From Rhizobium leucaenae USDA 9039 (GTDB lineage: Bacteria; Pseudomonadota; Alphaproteobacteria; Rhizobiales; Rhizobiaceae): a DNA stretch of 64,000 nucleotides. Shown here piece by piece: positions 24,467 through 34,933 of this stretch; the first letter of the stretch is position 1; every line of letters starts with the position of its first letter. The position numbers and the translations under genes are program-made. The stretch lies in NCBI RefSeq assembly GCF_000426285.1, contig NZ_AUFB01000009.1:1-64000 (forward strand). The letters are read 5' to 3'. The notes under the pieces were generated by a model that worked only from the letters and a program-made list of their open reading frames with translations, had not been told where the DNA came from and ran no database searches.

Positions 24467-25819
24467 TCAGGCTTCCGGGGGAGTGATCCTGGCCTCAAAA
24501 CCGTCCACCTGACCAGTTGCGGGGGACAGGAGATCGAGGCGGCCGCCGATCTGCGCAACGATGCGCTCGGCGATGGCAAGGCCGAGACCGGAGCCGGAGG
24601 CTTTCGTCTTGCCGCGCCAGAAGCGTTTTTTCAGATCGGCCAATTCCTCTTGCGACAGCACATGGCCGCCATTCAGAATACGGATCGTTCCTGCCCGGTC
24701 GATCCTGACGGTCACCTCGTCATCGGTCGGGCCATGAATCAACGCGTTTTCGATGAGGTTGCGCATAGCGATGGCGAAGGCATCGATATCGACGTTGCGG
24801 ATGAGCTTTCCGTCCACCTCGTTCTCGAGGAGGATGCGGCCTGCCGTACCCGTATCCCGGTCATAATCGCCGATGACTGTTTCGATGACGGTGATTAGAT
24901 CGGCCGGTTTGTCGCCGGTGCCAATACCGGCCTGGGCGCGGGAGAGCTGCAGCAGCTTTTCCGCCAGGCGCCCGAGATTGGTGAGCGAAGTCTCGATCCG
25001 CCCGGCGCGCTCGGTGAGCGGCCCTTTCGGCAGTTCGGCGATCAGGCGCTGGGTCTGCGCGAGCGCGCCGGCGATCGGCGTGCGCAGTTCATGGGCGCTG
25101 TTGGCGGTGAATTCGCGCTCGGCCTCGAGCGCGGAGCGCAGGCGGCCCAGCAATAGATTGACAGAGCGACCTATCGGCTGGAGTTCGCGCGGCAGCGTGT
25201 CGCTCTCCAACGGGGCCATATTGCCGCCGTCCTTGGTGGCGATTTCCGATCGCAGCCGATCGATCGGCCGAAGCGAGCGGCCGACGATGAACCAGATCGC
25301 GACGATGCTGCCGGGGATGAGCGCGAGCAGCGGCCAGAGCAGGGCGACGCCACTTTCGCGCGACGCTTCCCGGCGGTTCTTGAAGGCGTCGGCGACATGC
25401 AGGAAGAGCGAGCCGTCAGAGGAGGATTCGGTGTAGATTCGGTATTTCGGCGTGTTGTGGAAACCGATCTTCAGAGGCACGTCGTAGGGCGTTTTCGGTG
25501 CATCATGGGAGTGCAGGATGAGCTTGCCTGTCACGTCGAGCACCTGGTAGGTCAGATATTCCTTGTTAAGTCCCCTCTCCATATTTTCGAGGGTTTGCGG
25601 GTCTGCAGAGGGATCGCGATCGGCAAGATCGTCGACCACAAGCGGCATCAGCCGCTGAGCGGTTTCCTGCAACGCGCCATCGAAAGTCTCGGAGAGCTCC
25701 TTGTTGACCACATAGACGCCGATGCCGACGGCGATCAGCCAGAACAGGACGACCGTGCCGGTCAGCGCCGCGATCAGGCGGCGGGTGATGCTGGTGCGGT
25801 TGAGACCCTTGCGCGTCAT
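24467..25819 (-). CDS. sensor histidine kinase of the QseC/TctE type
   Basis: A 450-residue protein with two N-terminal transmembrane segments (about 14-34 and 165-185) around a periplasmic sensor region of about 130 residues. The H box is NSAHELRTPIAG, the N box RNLIENALIHG and the C-terminal G box GSGLGLAIAERI. The first G box reads LNGGHV, a variant common in this subfamily. Its start overlaps the response regulator stop by 4 bases. The signal is unknown. Confidence 0.92.
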   Translation of the reverse strand: MTRKGLNRTSITRRLIAALTGTVVLFWLIAVGIGVYVVNKELSETFDGALQETAQRLMPLVVDDLADRDPSADPQTLENMERGLNKEYLTYQVLDVTGKLILHSHDAPKTPYDVPLKIGFHNTPKYRIYTESSSDGSLFLHVADAFKNRREASRESGVALLWPLLALIPGSIVAIWFIVGRSLRPIDRLRSEIATKDGGNMAPLESDTLPRELQPIGRSVNLLLGRLRSALEAEREFTANSAHELRTPIAGALAQTQRLIAELPKGPLTERAGRIETSLTNLGRLAEKLLQLSRAQAGIGTGDKPADLITVIETVIGDYDRDTGTAGRILLENEVDGKLIRNVDIDAFAIAMRNLIENALIHGPTDDEVTVRIDRAGTIRILNGGHVLSQEELADLKKRFWRGKTKASGSGLGLAIAERIVAQIGGRLDLLSPATGQVDGFEARITPPEA

Positions 25820-26475
25820 CGTTCACCCAGGCAGTAGCCGACGCCGCGGGCCGTGCGGATGCGGTCCTTGCCGATCTTCTTGCGCAGGCGGCTGACATAG
25901 ACCTCCACGGTGTTGCTTTCGATTTCCGAACCGAAGGCATAAAGCGCTTCTTCGATCTGGTCCTTCGAGACGATGGCGCCCGGCCGCGCAACAAGTAGAT
26001 CGAGGACGGCCCATTCCCGCCCGGTCAGCACGATATCCTTGCCGGAAAGCGTGATGCGCCGTTGCGGCAGGTCGATTTCGAGATCGGCAAAACGAACGGT
26101 CGGCTGCGGGCTGCCGCTGTAACGGCGGGCCACCGCCATGATGCGGGCCGTAAGCTCGCCGAGATTGAAAGGCTTGACGAGATAATCGTCGGCACCGCTG
26201 TTCAGGCCTTCGATACGGTCGGAAATCTGGTCGCGGGCGGTCAGAATGATGACGGGCGTCTCGTCCGGTTTGCGGCGCAGTTTCTTGAGGAAATCGATGC
26301 CAATGCCGTCGGGAAGCTGAAGGTCGAGTAGGATGAGGCCGTAATGTACGGCGCTGGTCACCTCTGCCGCATCGGCAAGGTTTTTCACCCAGTCGATCGC
26401 ATGTGGGGTCGCAGCGATATGGTCGCGAACCGCGCCCCCGATCGTATCGTCGTCTTCGACCAGAAGAATCCTCAC
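25816..26475 (-). CDS. OmpR-family response regulator
   Basis: The 219-residue protein has the receiver residues (VEDDD at the start, phosphorylated Asp in LLDLQLPDG, Lys in VKPF). A winged-helix DNA-binding domain follows (about 125-219, with EVYVSRLRKKIG). It is the partner of the histidine kinase immediately downstream. Its targets cannot be read from the sequence. Confidence 0.95.
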   Translation of the reverse strand: MRILLVEDDDTIGGAVRDHIAATPHAIDWVKNLADAAEVTSAVHYGLILLDLQLPDGIGIDFLKKLRRKPDETPVIILTARDQISDRIEGLNSGADDYLVKPFNLGELTARIMAVARRYSGSPQPTVRFADLEIDLPQRRITLSGKDIVLTGREWAVLDLLVARPGAIVSKDQIEEALYAFGSEIESNTVEVYVSRLRKKIGKDRIRTARGVGYCLGER

Positions 26476-26707
26476 CTGTCCCTCGCAACCATAGTCGGCG
26501 CATCAGTTAATGCCGACGCACCTATCTGGTCAATAAAGGCCGAAATAAGCCACAAAGAGAAGCGCAGTTCTTATCCCTGACTTCTCCGGCCGAGAACGTT
26601 CACGATGACTATGGACAGAGATCGGAGCCGCGATTACTTCTTTGCTCTCAATAAGGAGAGCGGCCGTCGGAACTGCCGCTGATCGAAGACCTTGAGGAGA
26701 CTCGTTC

Positions 26708-27163
26708 ATGCTAAAGGGAATTTCACCGCTATTGAATGCGGATGTGCTGCATGCGTTGAAATCGATGGGGCATGGCGACATGCTGGCGATCGTCGATACG
26801 AATTTTCCGGCCGATGCGATTGCACGCCAAACGAGGCTCGGCCATCTTTTGCGGATCGACAATGTATCGGCTGCCGAGGCTGTCGCAGCGGTGCTGTCGC
26901 TGATGCCGCTGGATACGTTCATCACCGATGCGGCAGGCCGAATGGAAGTGGTCGGCGCGCCCGATGAAGTGCCGCAGGTCCAGCAGGAAGTGCAGGCGGC
27001 GATCGATCGCGCCGAGGGCAAGCACTGGCCGCTGACGCCGGTCGAGCGCTTTGCTTTCTATGAACGGGCAAAAGCCGCCTATTGCGTGATCCAAACCGGC
27101 GAACGCCGCTTCTATGGCTGTTTCACCTTGACCAAGGGCGTCATCCCGCCGGAAACTGAGTGA
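26708..27163 (+). CDS. RbsD/FucU family sugar mutarotase
   Basis: The 151-residue protein matches the RbsD/FucU fold throughout: LLNADVLHALKSMGHGDMLAIVDTNFPA near the N-terminus (with the catalytic His in MGHGD) and ERFAFYERAKAAYCVIQTGERRFYGCFTLTKGV at the end. These enzymes interconvert anomers of fucose or ribose. GAGGAGA precedes the ATG. It lies 56 bases before the SorC regulator and may belong to the polyol locus that follows. Confidence 0.92.
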   Translation: MLKGISPLLNADVLHALKSMGHGDMLAIVDTNFPADAIARQTRLGHLLRIDNVSAAEAVAAVLSLMPLDTFITDAAGRMEVVGAPDEVPQVQQEVQAAIDRAEGKHWPLTPVERFAFYERAKAAYCVIQTGERRFYGCFTLTKGVIPPETE

Positions 27164-27219
27164 CGTACCGCACTGGCGCCGTATCGGGTTAAGCGGTGCT
27201 GCTTTCGCAGAGGAATGTG

Positions 27220-28173
27220 ATGGTCAGGAAGTTGGATTCCCAGGGGCGGCTTGACGATGCGGCGCGGGCCGGCTGGCTGTACTACGTAGCCGGGCGGACG
27301 CAGGACGAGATCGCGATTGCCATGGGAATCTCCCGGCAATCGGCACAGCGGCTGGTCTCGCTCGCGGTTGCCGAAAGGCTGATCAAGGTTCGGCTGGACC
27401 ATCCGATCGCCGCCTGCCTCGAATATGCGGTGGCGCTGCGGGAAAAATTCAAGCTCAGGCATGTCGAAGTGGTGCCGAGCGATCCTGACGGAACATCCTC
27501 CACGGTCGGTATCGCCGAAGCCGGGGCCGCCGAAATCGAGCGTTGGCTGAAGCGCAGCGACCCGATCGTGCTGGCGATCGGCACCGGCCGCACGCTGAAG
27601 GCTGCGGTCGATCAGCTACCGGCCATCGAATGTCCGCAGCACCGGATCGTATCGCTGACCGGCAATATCGGTCCGGATGGCTCGGCCGCCTATTACAATG
27701 TCATCTTCAGCATGGCCGACGCGATCAAGGCGCGGCATTATCCCATGCCGCTGCCGGTCCTCGTCTCTTCGGCGGAGGAGCGAGAACTTCTGCATGCGCA
27801 GGCACTGGTACGCTCGACGCTCGATATCAGCGCGCAGGCCGACGTGACTTTCGTCGGCATCGGCGAGATGGGCATCGAAGCCCCGCTTTGTCTCGATGGC
27901 TTTCTCGAGAGGGACGAGATGCTGGCGCTAATGAAACGCGGAGCGGCCGGCGAAATCTGCGGCTGGGTGTTCGACGGCGACGGCAAGTTGATGTCGGACG
28001 CTATCAACGACCGCGTCGCCAGCGCGCCGCTTCCGCCGCGCGAAGCCTCTTCCGTCATCGGAATTGCCAAGGGCAAACGCAAGTTCGAAGCCATTAAAGC
28101 GGCCGTTACCGGCCATCAGATCAATGGTTTGATCACCGACGAAGCGGCCGCTGAATTTCTGCTCAAAGACTGA
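27220..28173 (+). CDS. SorC-family transcriptional regulator of the polyol operon
   Basis: A 317-residue protein. The N-terminal HTH (YVAGRTQDEIAIAMGISRQSAQRLV) is followed by a SorC sugar-binding domain (VLAIGTGRTLKAAVDQL ... ADVTFVGIGEMG ... GLITDEAAAEFLL). The start at 27220 is chosen because AGAGGAATGTG precedes it. It lies just upstream of the smo-type ABC operon, and palindromic sites resembling SorC operators lie in the intervening region, so it most likely controls that operon. It corresponds in place and family to SmoC. Confidence 0.9.
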   Translation: MVRKLDSQGRLDDAARAGWLYYVAGRTQDEIAIAMGISRQSAQRLVSLAVAERLIKVRLDHPIAACLEYAVALREKFKLRHVEVVPSDPDGTSSTVGIAEAGAAEIERWLKRSDPIVLAIGTGRTLKAAVDQLPAIECPQHRIVSLTGNIGPDGSAAYYNVIFSMADAIKARHYPMPLPVLVSSAEERELLHAQALVRSTLDISAQADVTFVGIGEMGIEAPLCLDGFLERDEMLALMKRGAAGEICGWVFDGDGKLMSDAINDRVASAPLPPREASSVIGIAKGKRKFEAIKAAVTGHQINGLITDEAAAEFLLKD

Positions 28174-28240
28174 GCAAAAAATAATCACACAAAAACAAAA
28201 GGATGAGCCGCATGTTCGGCACCGCAGCAATGAATCCGCA

Positions 28241-28293
28241 TTGACATTTGGTCGCAAGCGGTGAGTAATTGCTCACGAGCAAAGCGAATGCTC
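28241..28293 (+). promoter_or_regulatory. promoter and tandem palindromic operators of the smo/mtl operon
   Basis: TTGACA at 28241-28246 is followed after 17 bases by AGTAAT (28264-28269). The near-palindrome TGAGTAATTGCTCA (28262-28275) covers the -10 box, and a second inverted repeat GAGCA-N7-TGCTC lies at 28277-28293. A half-site TGAGCA also overlaps the stop of the regulator gene. These look like SorC operator sites. Confidence 0.6.
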
Positions 28294-28322
28294 ATAGCTA
28301 GCTGATCTTCTGGGAGGAAGAT

Positions 28323-29639
28323 ATGAAATTGAAAACTTTCCTGCTGGGCGCGTGCTCCGCACTAATGTTTGCTGGGATGGCGTCCGCCGAAACCCTCACG
28401 ATTGCCACCGTGAACAACGGCGACATGGTCCGTATGCAGAAGCTTACGGACGATTTCAAAGCTAAAAACCCCGACATTGACCTGCAGTGGGTCACGCTCG
28501 AGGAAAACGTATTGCGCCAGAAGGTTACGACGGACATCGCTACCAAGGGCGGCCAATACGACGTGCTGACGATCGGCACCTATGAAGTGCCGATCTGGAG
28601 TAAGCTTGGCTGGCTCGCGCCGCTCGACAAGCTTGCTGCCGACAAAAACTACGATGTGGATGACCTTCTCCCGGCTATCCGCAGCGGTCTGACGGTGGAC
28701 GGCAAGCTCTATGCTGCGCCGTTCTACGGCGAAAGCTCGATGGTGATGTACCGCAAGGACCTGTTCGATAAGGCCGGCTTGAAAATGCCGGATGCGCCGA
28801 CCTGGGATTTCATCGCCGATGCAGCCCGCAAGATCACCGACAAGGATCATGAAGTCTACGGTATCTGCCTTCGCGGCAAGGCCGGATGGGGCGAAAACAT
28901 GGCTTTCCTGACGGCGATGTCGAACTCGTTCGGTGCTCGCTGGTTCGATGAGAAGTGGAAGGCACAGTTCGATCAGCCGGAATGGAAGGACACGCTCGAC
29001 TTCTACGTCAAGCTGATGAAGGACGCCGGCCCTCCGGGCGCTTCGTCCAACGGCTTCAACGAAAACCTCGCTCTGTTCCAATCCGGCAAGTGCGGGATGT
29101 GGATCGACGCAACGGTCGCAGCCTCCTTCGTTTCCGACCCGAAGGAATCGAAGGTTGCCGACAAGGTTGGCTTCGCTCTGGCGCCGGACAAGGGCCTCGG
29201 CAAGCGCGGCAACTGGCTCTGGGCTTGGAGCCTGGCGATCCCGGCATCTTCGAAGAAGACCGAAGCTGCTGAGAAGTTCATCTCCTGGGCAACCGGCAAG
29301 GACTACATCAACCTTGTTGCTCAGAAGGAAGGCTGGCTGAATGCACCTCCCGGCACTCGCGCGTCGCTCTATGCGAATGCGGACTACCAGAAGGCAGCAC
29401 CTTTCGCGAAGATGACGCTCGACTCGATCAACTCGGCCGATCCGACCCACCCGACCGTCAAGCCGGTCCCGTATGTCGGCGTCCAGTTCGTCGCTATCCC
29501 TGAGTTCCAGGGTATCGGCACCGCCGTCGGCCAGCAGTTCTCTGCTGCCCTTGCCGGCCAGATCTCCGTCGATCAGGCGCTCAAGTCGGCACAGCAACTG
29601 ACCAGCCGTGAAATGACCAAGGCTGGCTATCCGAAATAA
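28323..29639 (+). CDS. smoE: periplasmic sorbitol/mannitol-binding protein of ABC importer
   Basis: The 438-residue protein has a Sec signal peptide ending ASA (about residue 22). The mature CUT1 solute-binding protein follows (LTIATVNNGDMVRMQKLTDDFKAKNPDIDLQWV; YDVLTIGTYEVPIWSKLGWL). Together with two permeases, an ATPase and mannitol dehydrogenase it matches the SmoE/MtlE polyol importer of rhizobia and Rhodobacter. GGGAGGAAG precedes the ATG. A hairpin follows the stop codon. Confidence 0.9.
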   Translation: MKLKTFLLGACSALMFAGMASAETLTIATVNNGDMVRMQKLTDDFKAKNPDIDLQWVTLEENVLRQKVTTDIATKGGQYDVLTIGTYEVPIWSKLGWLAPLDKLAADKNYDVDDLLPAIRSGLTVDGKLYAAPFYGESSMVMYRKDLFDKAGLKMPDAPTWDFIADAARKITDKDHEVYGICLRGKAGWGENMAFLTAMSNSFGARWFDEKWKAQFDQPEWKDTLDFYVKLMKDAGPPGASSNGFNENLALFQSGKCGMWIDATVAASFVSDPKESKVADKVGFALAPDKGLGKRGNWLWAWSLAIPASSKKTEAAEKFISWATGKDYINLVAQKEGWLNAPPGTRASLYANADYQKAAPFAKMTLDSINSADPTHPTVKPVPYVGVQFVAIPEFQGIGTAVGQQFSAALAGQISVDQALKSAQQLTSREMTKAGYPK

Positions 29640-29656
29640 GAAACCTCCCAAGGTAT

Positions 29657-29686
29657 GAAGGGGCGCGTCTCGCAGCGCTCCCCTTC
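29657..29686 (+). other. stem-loop between binding protein and permease genes
   Basis: GAAGGGG-CGC pairs with GCG-CT-CCCCTTC (2-base bulge) around an 8-base loop. There is no long T run. Such hairpins protect the binding-protein mRNA and lower downstream expression. Confidence 0.6.
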
Positions 29687-29785
29687 CTTCAGGTCGCCGA
29701 GTGTCCGAACTGCTCTTCGGCGGCCTCTTTTATTTCAGCCGGTCCGCGGCCACTCTCCCTGCTAAAAGATAGGTCGGTACTTGCC

Positions 29786-30658
29786 ATGGCAACGTTACAC
29801 ACCCGTTCTACCGCACGCGCCATGATGGCGCCCTCGGTTTTGCTTCTCTTCGCGTGGATGATCGTCCCGCTGGTCATGACGATCTATTTCTCGACGCTGA
29901 ACTACAATCTCATGTCCCCCGGTGCGCATGACTTCATCGGGTTCTTGAATTACGAATATTTCGTCACCGACCCCGCCTTCTGGAATTCGCTTGTCGTCAC
30001 CATTCTGCTCGTGGTCGGCGCGTTGATCATCACGGTGGTCGGCGGCATTGCTCTCGCGCTCCTTCTTGATCAGCCGATCTTCGGCCAGGGCATTGTGCGC
30101 ATGCTGGTGCTAGCGCCCTTCTTCGTCATGCCGACGGTCGCCGCCCTCATTTGGAAACACATGTTCATGAACCCGGTGAACGGGCTTCTGGCATATCTTT
30201 TCAAGCTTTTCGGGCTCGATCCGCTGACCTGGCTGGAGACGATTCCGCTATTTTCGATCATCATCATCGTTGCCTGGCAGTGGCTGCCCTTTGCAACGCT
30301 CATCCTGCTGACGGCCTTGCAGTCCCTCGACGAAGAGCAGAAGGAGGCCGCCGAAATGGACGGCGCCGGCGCGGTATCGAAGTTCATCTACATCATCCTG
30401 CCGCATCTGGCGCGTGCGATCACGGTCGTCATCCTGATCGAGACGATATTCCTGCTCTCGGCCTTCGCCGAAATCCTGGTCACCACCAATGGCGGTCCGG
30501 GCACGGCAACGACCAACCTCACTTACCTGGTCTATTCGCAGCTCGTTCTGCAGCAGGACGTCGGCGGCGCATCGGCGGGCGGCATCATCGCCGTCATCCT
30601 CGCCAATATCGTCGCGATCTTCCTGATGCGCGCGGTCGGCAAGAATCTGGAGGCTTAA
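29786..30658 (+). CDS. smoF: polyol ABC importer permease 1
   Basis: The 290-residue membrane protein has six hydrophobic segments and the MalF-type EAA loop (EEQKEAAEMDGAGAVSKFIYIILPHL, about 190-215) that contacts the ATPase. The sequence around GFLNYEYFVTDPAFWNSL is typical of CUT1 permeases. The ribosome site is weak (AGGTCGG), in keeping with lower expression than the binding protein. It forms a heterodimer with the next gene product. Confidence 0.9.
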   Translation: MATLHTRSTARAMMAPSVLLLFAWMIVPLVMTIYFSTLNYNLMSPGAHDFIGFLNYEYFVTDPAFWNSLVVTILLVVGALIITVVGGIALALLLDQPIFGQGIVRMLVLAPFFVMPTVAALIWKHMFMNPVNGLLAYLFKLFGLDPLTWLETIPLFSIIIIVAWQWLPFATLILLTALQSLDEEQKEAAEMDGAGAVSKFIYIILPHLARAITVVILIETIFLLSAFAEILVTTNGGPGTATTNLTYLVYSQLVLQQDVGGASAGGIIAVILANIVAIFLMRAVGKNLEA

Positions 30659-30659
30659 G

Positions 30660-31502
30660 ATGGCACGTACTGTCTCAACCAAACGCAAGGTGGTCGTATC
30701 CGTCGCCGCATGGGTGGTGGCGATCCTGATCTTCTTCCCGATCCTCTGGACGTTCCTGACGAGCTTCAAGACGGAAGGCGACGCCATCGCCTCGCCTCCG
30801 CAATTCCTTTTCTTCCATTGGACGCTGGAGAACTATTTCGAGGTGCAATCGCGCTCGAACTATTTCCTCCACTTCGGCAACTCGGTCCTCATCGCCTTCG
30901 GCTCGACGATCCTCGGTTTGCTCGTCGCCGTTCCGGCTGCCTGGGCCATGGCCTTCTCGCCGACCAAGCGCACCAAGGACGTGCTGATGTGGATGCTGTC
31001 CACCAAGATGATGCCGCCGGTCGGCGCCTTCATCCCGATCTACCTGCTGTTCCAGGCTTTCGGCCTGCTCAACAATCAGTTCGCCAGCCGCCTCGGCATG
31101 GTCGTCGTGCTGATGCTGATCAACCTGCCGATCATCGTCTGGATGCTCTATACCTACTTCAAGGAGATCCCCGGCGAGATTCTCGAAGCGGCCCGTATGG
31201 ACGGCGCGTCGCTCGCCAAGGAGATCATCTATGTGCTCACCCCGATGGCGATCCCAGGCCTTGCCTCGACGATGCTTCTGAACATCATCCTCGCATGGAA
31301 CGAGGCCTTCTGGACGCTGAACCTCTCCGCAGTCGACGCAGCGCCGCTCAGCACCTTCATTGCCTCTTATTCCAGCCCGGAAGGCTTGTTCTACGCCAAG
31401 CTTTCGGCGGCATCGACCATGGCGATCGCCCCGATCCTGATCCTCGGCTGGTTTTCGCAAAAACAACTCGTTCGCGGCCTCACCTTCGGCGCGGTTAAGT
31501 AA
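30660..31502 (+). CDS. smoG: polyol ABC importer permease 2
   Basis: The 280-residue membrane protein is of MalG type, with six transmembrane segments and the EAA loop ([30 protein letters not shown]). It starts one base after the previous stop; a GGAGG ribosome site lies inside the end of that gene. It forms the translocation pore with the first permease. Confidence 0.92.
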   Translation: MARTVSTKRKVVVSVAAWVVAILIFFPILWTFLTSFKTEGDAIASPPQFLFFHWTLENYFEVQSRSNYFLHFGNSVLIAFGSTILGLLVAVPAAWAMAFSPTKRTKDVLMWMLSTKMMPPVGAFIPIYLLFQAFGLLNNQFASRLGMVVVLMLINLPIIVWMLYTYFKEIPGEILEAARMDGASLAKEIIYVLTPMAIPGLASTMLLNIILAWNEAFWTLNLSAVDAAPLSTFIASYSSPEGLFYAKLSAASTMAIAPILILGWFSQKQLVRGLTFGAVK

Positions 31503-31513
31503 GGAAGAGAAAC

Positions 31514-32512
<999 letters not shown>

Positions 32513-32521
32513 TCGAAGCCC

Positions 32522-32552
32522 TCGCCATGCCCGGCCCCACGCGGCATGGCGA
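32522..32552 (+). other. intergenic stem-loop after the ABC ATPase gene
   Basis: TCGCCATGCC pairs with GGCATGGCGA around an 11-base loop. It lacks a T run, so it is more likely an mRNA-stabilising or attenuating hairpin than a full terminator. Confidence 0.5.
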
Positions 32553-32658
32553 ATACCGTTCAAACCTGAGCCCGCATCGGGCGGGCCTAGGTCATCCTAG
32601 CCGGATGAGCCGTTCCCAATCCATCCGGAGCAGAAGACCTTTCAGAAGGACTTGAGAC

Positions 32659-34140
32659 ATGACGTGCAAATTATCGCTCGCAACCCTTCAGGAGGCGGCT
32701 GCAACGGCTGCCATCCCGACCTATGATCCAAAGTCACTGTCGGCGGGCATCGTTCATTTCGGCGTCGGCAATTTCCATCGCGCCCACCAAGCAATCTACC
32801 TCGATGACCTCTTCAATGCCGGCCAAGATCACAATTGGGCGATCATCGGTGCGGGCGTGCTGCCTTCGGACGCCGCCATGCGCGAAAAACTCGCGGCTCA
32901 GAATTTCCTGACGACGGTGGTCGAGCAGGACAATAATCGCACCGCCGCGCGCGTCACGGCCCCGATGATCGACATCCTGCCGGTCGGCGATGCCAAGGCC
33001 ATCATCGCCAAGCTCGCCGATCCGTCGATCCGCATCGTCTCGATGACGATCACCGAAGGCGGCTATTTCATCGATGCCTCCGGCAAGTTCAACCCCGGCC
33101 ATCCGGCGATCGTTGCCGACGGCCAGCACCCGGATGAGCCGAAGACGGTGTTCGGTCTGATCGTCGCTGGCCTCAAAGCCCGCAGCGCCGCCGGCCTGCA
33201 GCCGTTCACCGTCATGTCCTGCGATAACATTCCCCACAATGGCGGCGTCACCAAAGCCGCGGTCGTCGGCACGGCGAAGCTTTCGGACCCGGCCTTTGCC
33301 GACTGGATCGCCACCAATGTCGCCTTCCCCAACGGCATGGTCGACCGCATTACGCCGGCGACCGGCGCGCGCGAGATCGATCTCTTGAAGGAAGTCTTCG
33401 ACATCGAGGACAACTGGCCGGTCTATTGCGAAGAGTTCAAGCAGTGGGTGCTGGAGGATAATTTTCCGGCAGGCCGTCCGGCGCTGGAAAAGGTCGGCGT
33501 CACGTTCGTACCGGATGTTACGCCTTACGAGCACATGAAAATTCGCATCCTCAATGGCGGCCATGCGGCAATTGCCTATCCGGCGGCGCTGATGGATGTG
33601 CATTTCGTGCACGAGGCCATGGAAGAGCCCTTGATCCGCGCTTATCTCGCGAAGCTCGAGAACGAAGAGATCATTCCCGTGATCCCGCCGGTGCCGAACA
33701 CGGTGCTTGCCGATTATTTCAAGCTGATCGAGCGCCGCTTCTCCAATCCGAAGATTGCCGACACCATTCCGCGCCTGGCGCAGGACGGTTCGAACCGGCA
33801 GCCGAAGTTCATCCTGCCGTCGACGGCCGATCGTCTTCGCCGGAAGGAGGATGTCGTGGGCCTGGCGCTGGTTTCGGCGCTCTGGTGCCGCTACTTCGCC
33901 GGCACCACCGATAGCGGCAAGGATATCGTCTTCAACGATGCCAGTGCCGACCGGCTGCATGCTGCAGCGCTGAAGGCCAAGAACGATCCAAACGCCTTTC
34001 TCGTCTTCGACGATATCTTCGGCAACGTCGCCAAATCGGATCTCTTCCGCAGGCGCTTTGCCCACGCATTAAAAACGCTGTGGGAAAAGGGTACCCGCGC
34101 CACCCTGCAGCTATACCTCGATAACAAACTCGCGGAATAA
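32659..34140 (+). CDS. mtlK: mannitol 2-dehydrogenase (long-chain polyol dehydrogenase)
   Basis: The 493-residue protein belongs to the zinc-independent long-chain polyol dehydrogenases. The NAD-binding region has IVHFGVGNFHRAHQA, a central segment reads TVMSCDNIPHNGGV, and the catalytic region has KIRILNGGHAAIAYPAAL with the conserved Lys-x-x-x-Asn. It oxidises mannitol to fructose and often arabinitol to xylulose or sorbitol to fructose with NAD. Its place after the importer makes it the first catabolic enzyme of the locus. Confidence 0.94.
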   Translation: MTCKLSLATLQEAAATAAIPTYDPKSLSAGIVHFGVGNFHRAHQAIYLDDLFNAGQDHNWAIIGAGVLPSDAAMREKLAAQNFLTTVVEQDNNRTAARVTAPMIDILPVGDAKAIIAKLADPSIRIVSMTITEGGYFIDASGKFNPGHPAIVADGQHPDEPKTVFGLIVAGLKARSAAGLQPFTVMSCDNIPHNGGVTKAAVVGTAKLSDPAFADWIATNVAFPNGMVDRITPATGAREIDLLKEVFDIEDNWPVYCEEFKQWVLEDNFPAGRPALEKVGVTFVPDVTPYEHMKIRILNGGHAAIAYPAALMDVHFVHEAMEEPLIRAYLAKLENEEIIPVIPPVPNTVLADYFKLIERRFSNPKIADTIPRLAQDGSNRQPKFILPSTADRLRRKEDVVGLALVSALWCRYFAGTTDSGKDIVFNDASADRLHAAALKAKNDPNAFLVFDDIFGNVAKSDLFRRRFAHALKTLWEKGTRATLQLYLDNKLAE

Positions 34141-34147
34141 CTGTCCA

Positions 34148-34182
34148 TCGGCCGGGGCGCCCTAGTCCCGGCCGAATTTTTA
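34148..34182 (+). terminator. probable rho-independent terminator after mtlK
   Basis: The 9-bp stem TCGGCCGGG / CCCGGCCGA with a 10-base loop is followed by ATTTTTAT. Read-through to the two following genes is likely. Confidence 0.75.
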
Positions 34183-34238
34183 TGGCCAAGCCTGCGTTTG
34201 AGAGACGCGACTAATAAAGGGTTCGGGCTGGATCTGCG

Positions 34239-34913
34239 ATGACTGATGCGGAGAAGGGACTCGTAATCTTCGACTGCGATGGTGTGCTCGTCGACAGTGA
34301 GCCGCTGTCCGTCAGCGTGCTCATCCAGGCCATGCACGACGTCGGCGTGGATATGAGCGAGGAAGACATCTACAGCCGCTTCCTGGGCAAGAGCCTTGCT
34401 ACGCTCGTCGATACGTTGGAGACCGAGTTCGATGTTTTCATCGACCAGGCTTTTCTCGATCGTATCCGCAACGACCTTTATGACCGCTTCCGGCAGGAAT
34501 TGAAGCCGATCAATGGGGTTGCCGAGACGCTGGATGCGCTGACAACTCGGCGTTGCGTCGCGTCCTCCAGCCAGATAGAGCGCATCCGGTTGTCGCTCGG
34601 CGTTACCGGCCTGCTGCCGCGGCTGGAGCCGAATATTTTCAGCGCCAGCATGGTCAAGCGCGGCAAACCGGCGCCCGATCTGTTCCTTTATGCCGCCAAG
34701 CAGATGCAGGTCGCTCCGCAGGACTGCATTGTCATCGAAGACAGCCCGGCCGGGATTACGGCGGCAAGGGCGGCAGGGATGACGGTTTTTGCCTTCACCG
34801 GCGGTTCGCATGCCCATTCGCCGAGTTATCGGGCTGAACTGGAGCGGCTTTCTCCAGAAGTCGTGTTTGACGCAATGTCGGATTTGATACACCTTGTCCG
34901 CAGCAAGACGTAA
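34239..34913 (+). CDS. HAD-superfamily sugar phosphatase/phosphoglucomutase-like hydrolase
   Basis: The 224-residue protein carries all four HAD motifs: FDCDGVLVDSE (nucleophile Asp), the Ser in CVASSSQ, Lys in VKRGKPAPD and the acidic pair in IVIEDSPAGITAA. A helical cap domain follows motif I, as in beta-phosphoglucomutase-like HADs. It probably removes a phosphate from a sugar phosphate of the pathway or detoxifies a side product. It lies between mtlK and the kinase gene. Confidence 0.9.
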   Translation: MTDAEKGLVIFDCDGVLVDSEPLSVSVLIQAMHDVGVDMSEEDIYSRFLGKSLATLVDTLETEFDVFIDQAFLDRIRNDLYDRFRQELKPINGVAETLDALTTRRCVASSSQIERIRLSLGVTGLLPRLEPNIFSASMVKRGKPAPDLFLYAAKQMQVAPQDCIVIEDSPAGITAARAAGMTVFAFTGGSHAHSPSYRAELERLSPEVVFDAMSDLIHLVRSKT

Positions 34914-34933
34914 GTGGATGGGGCCCCTGCTGT

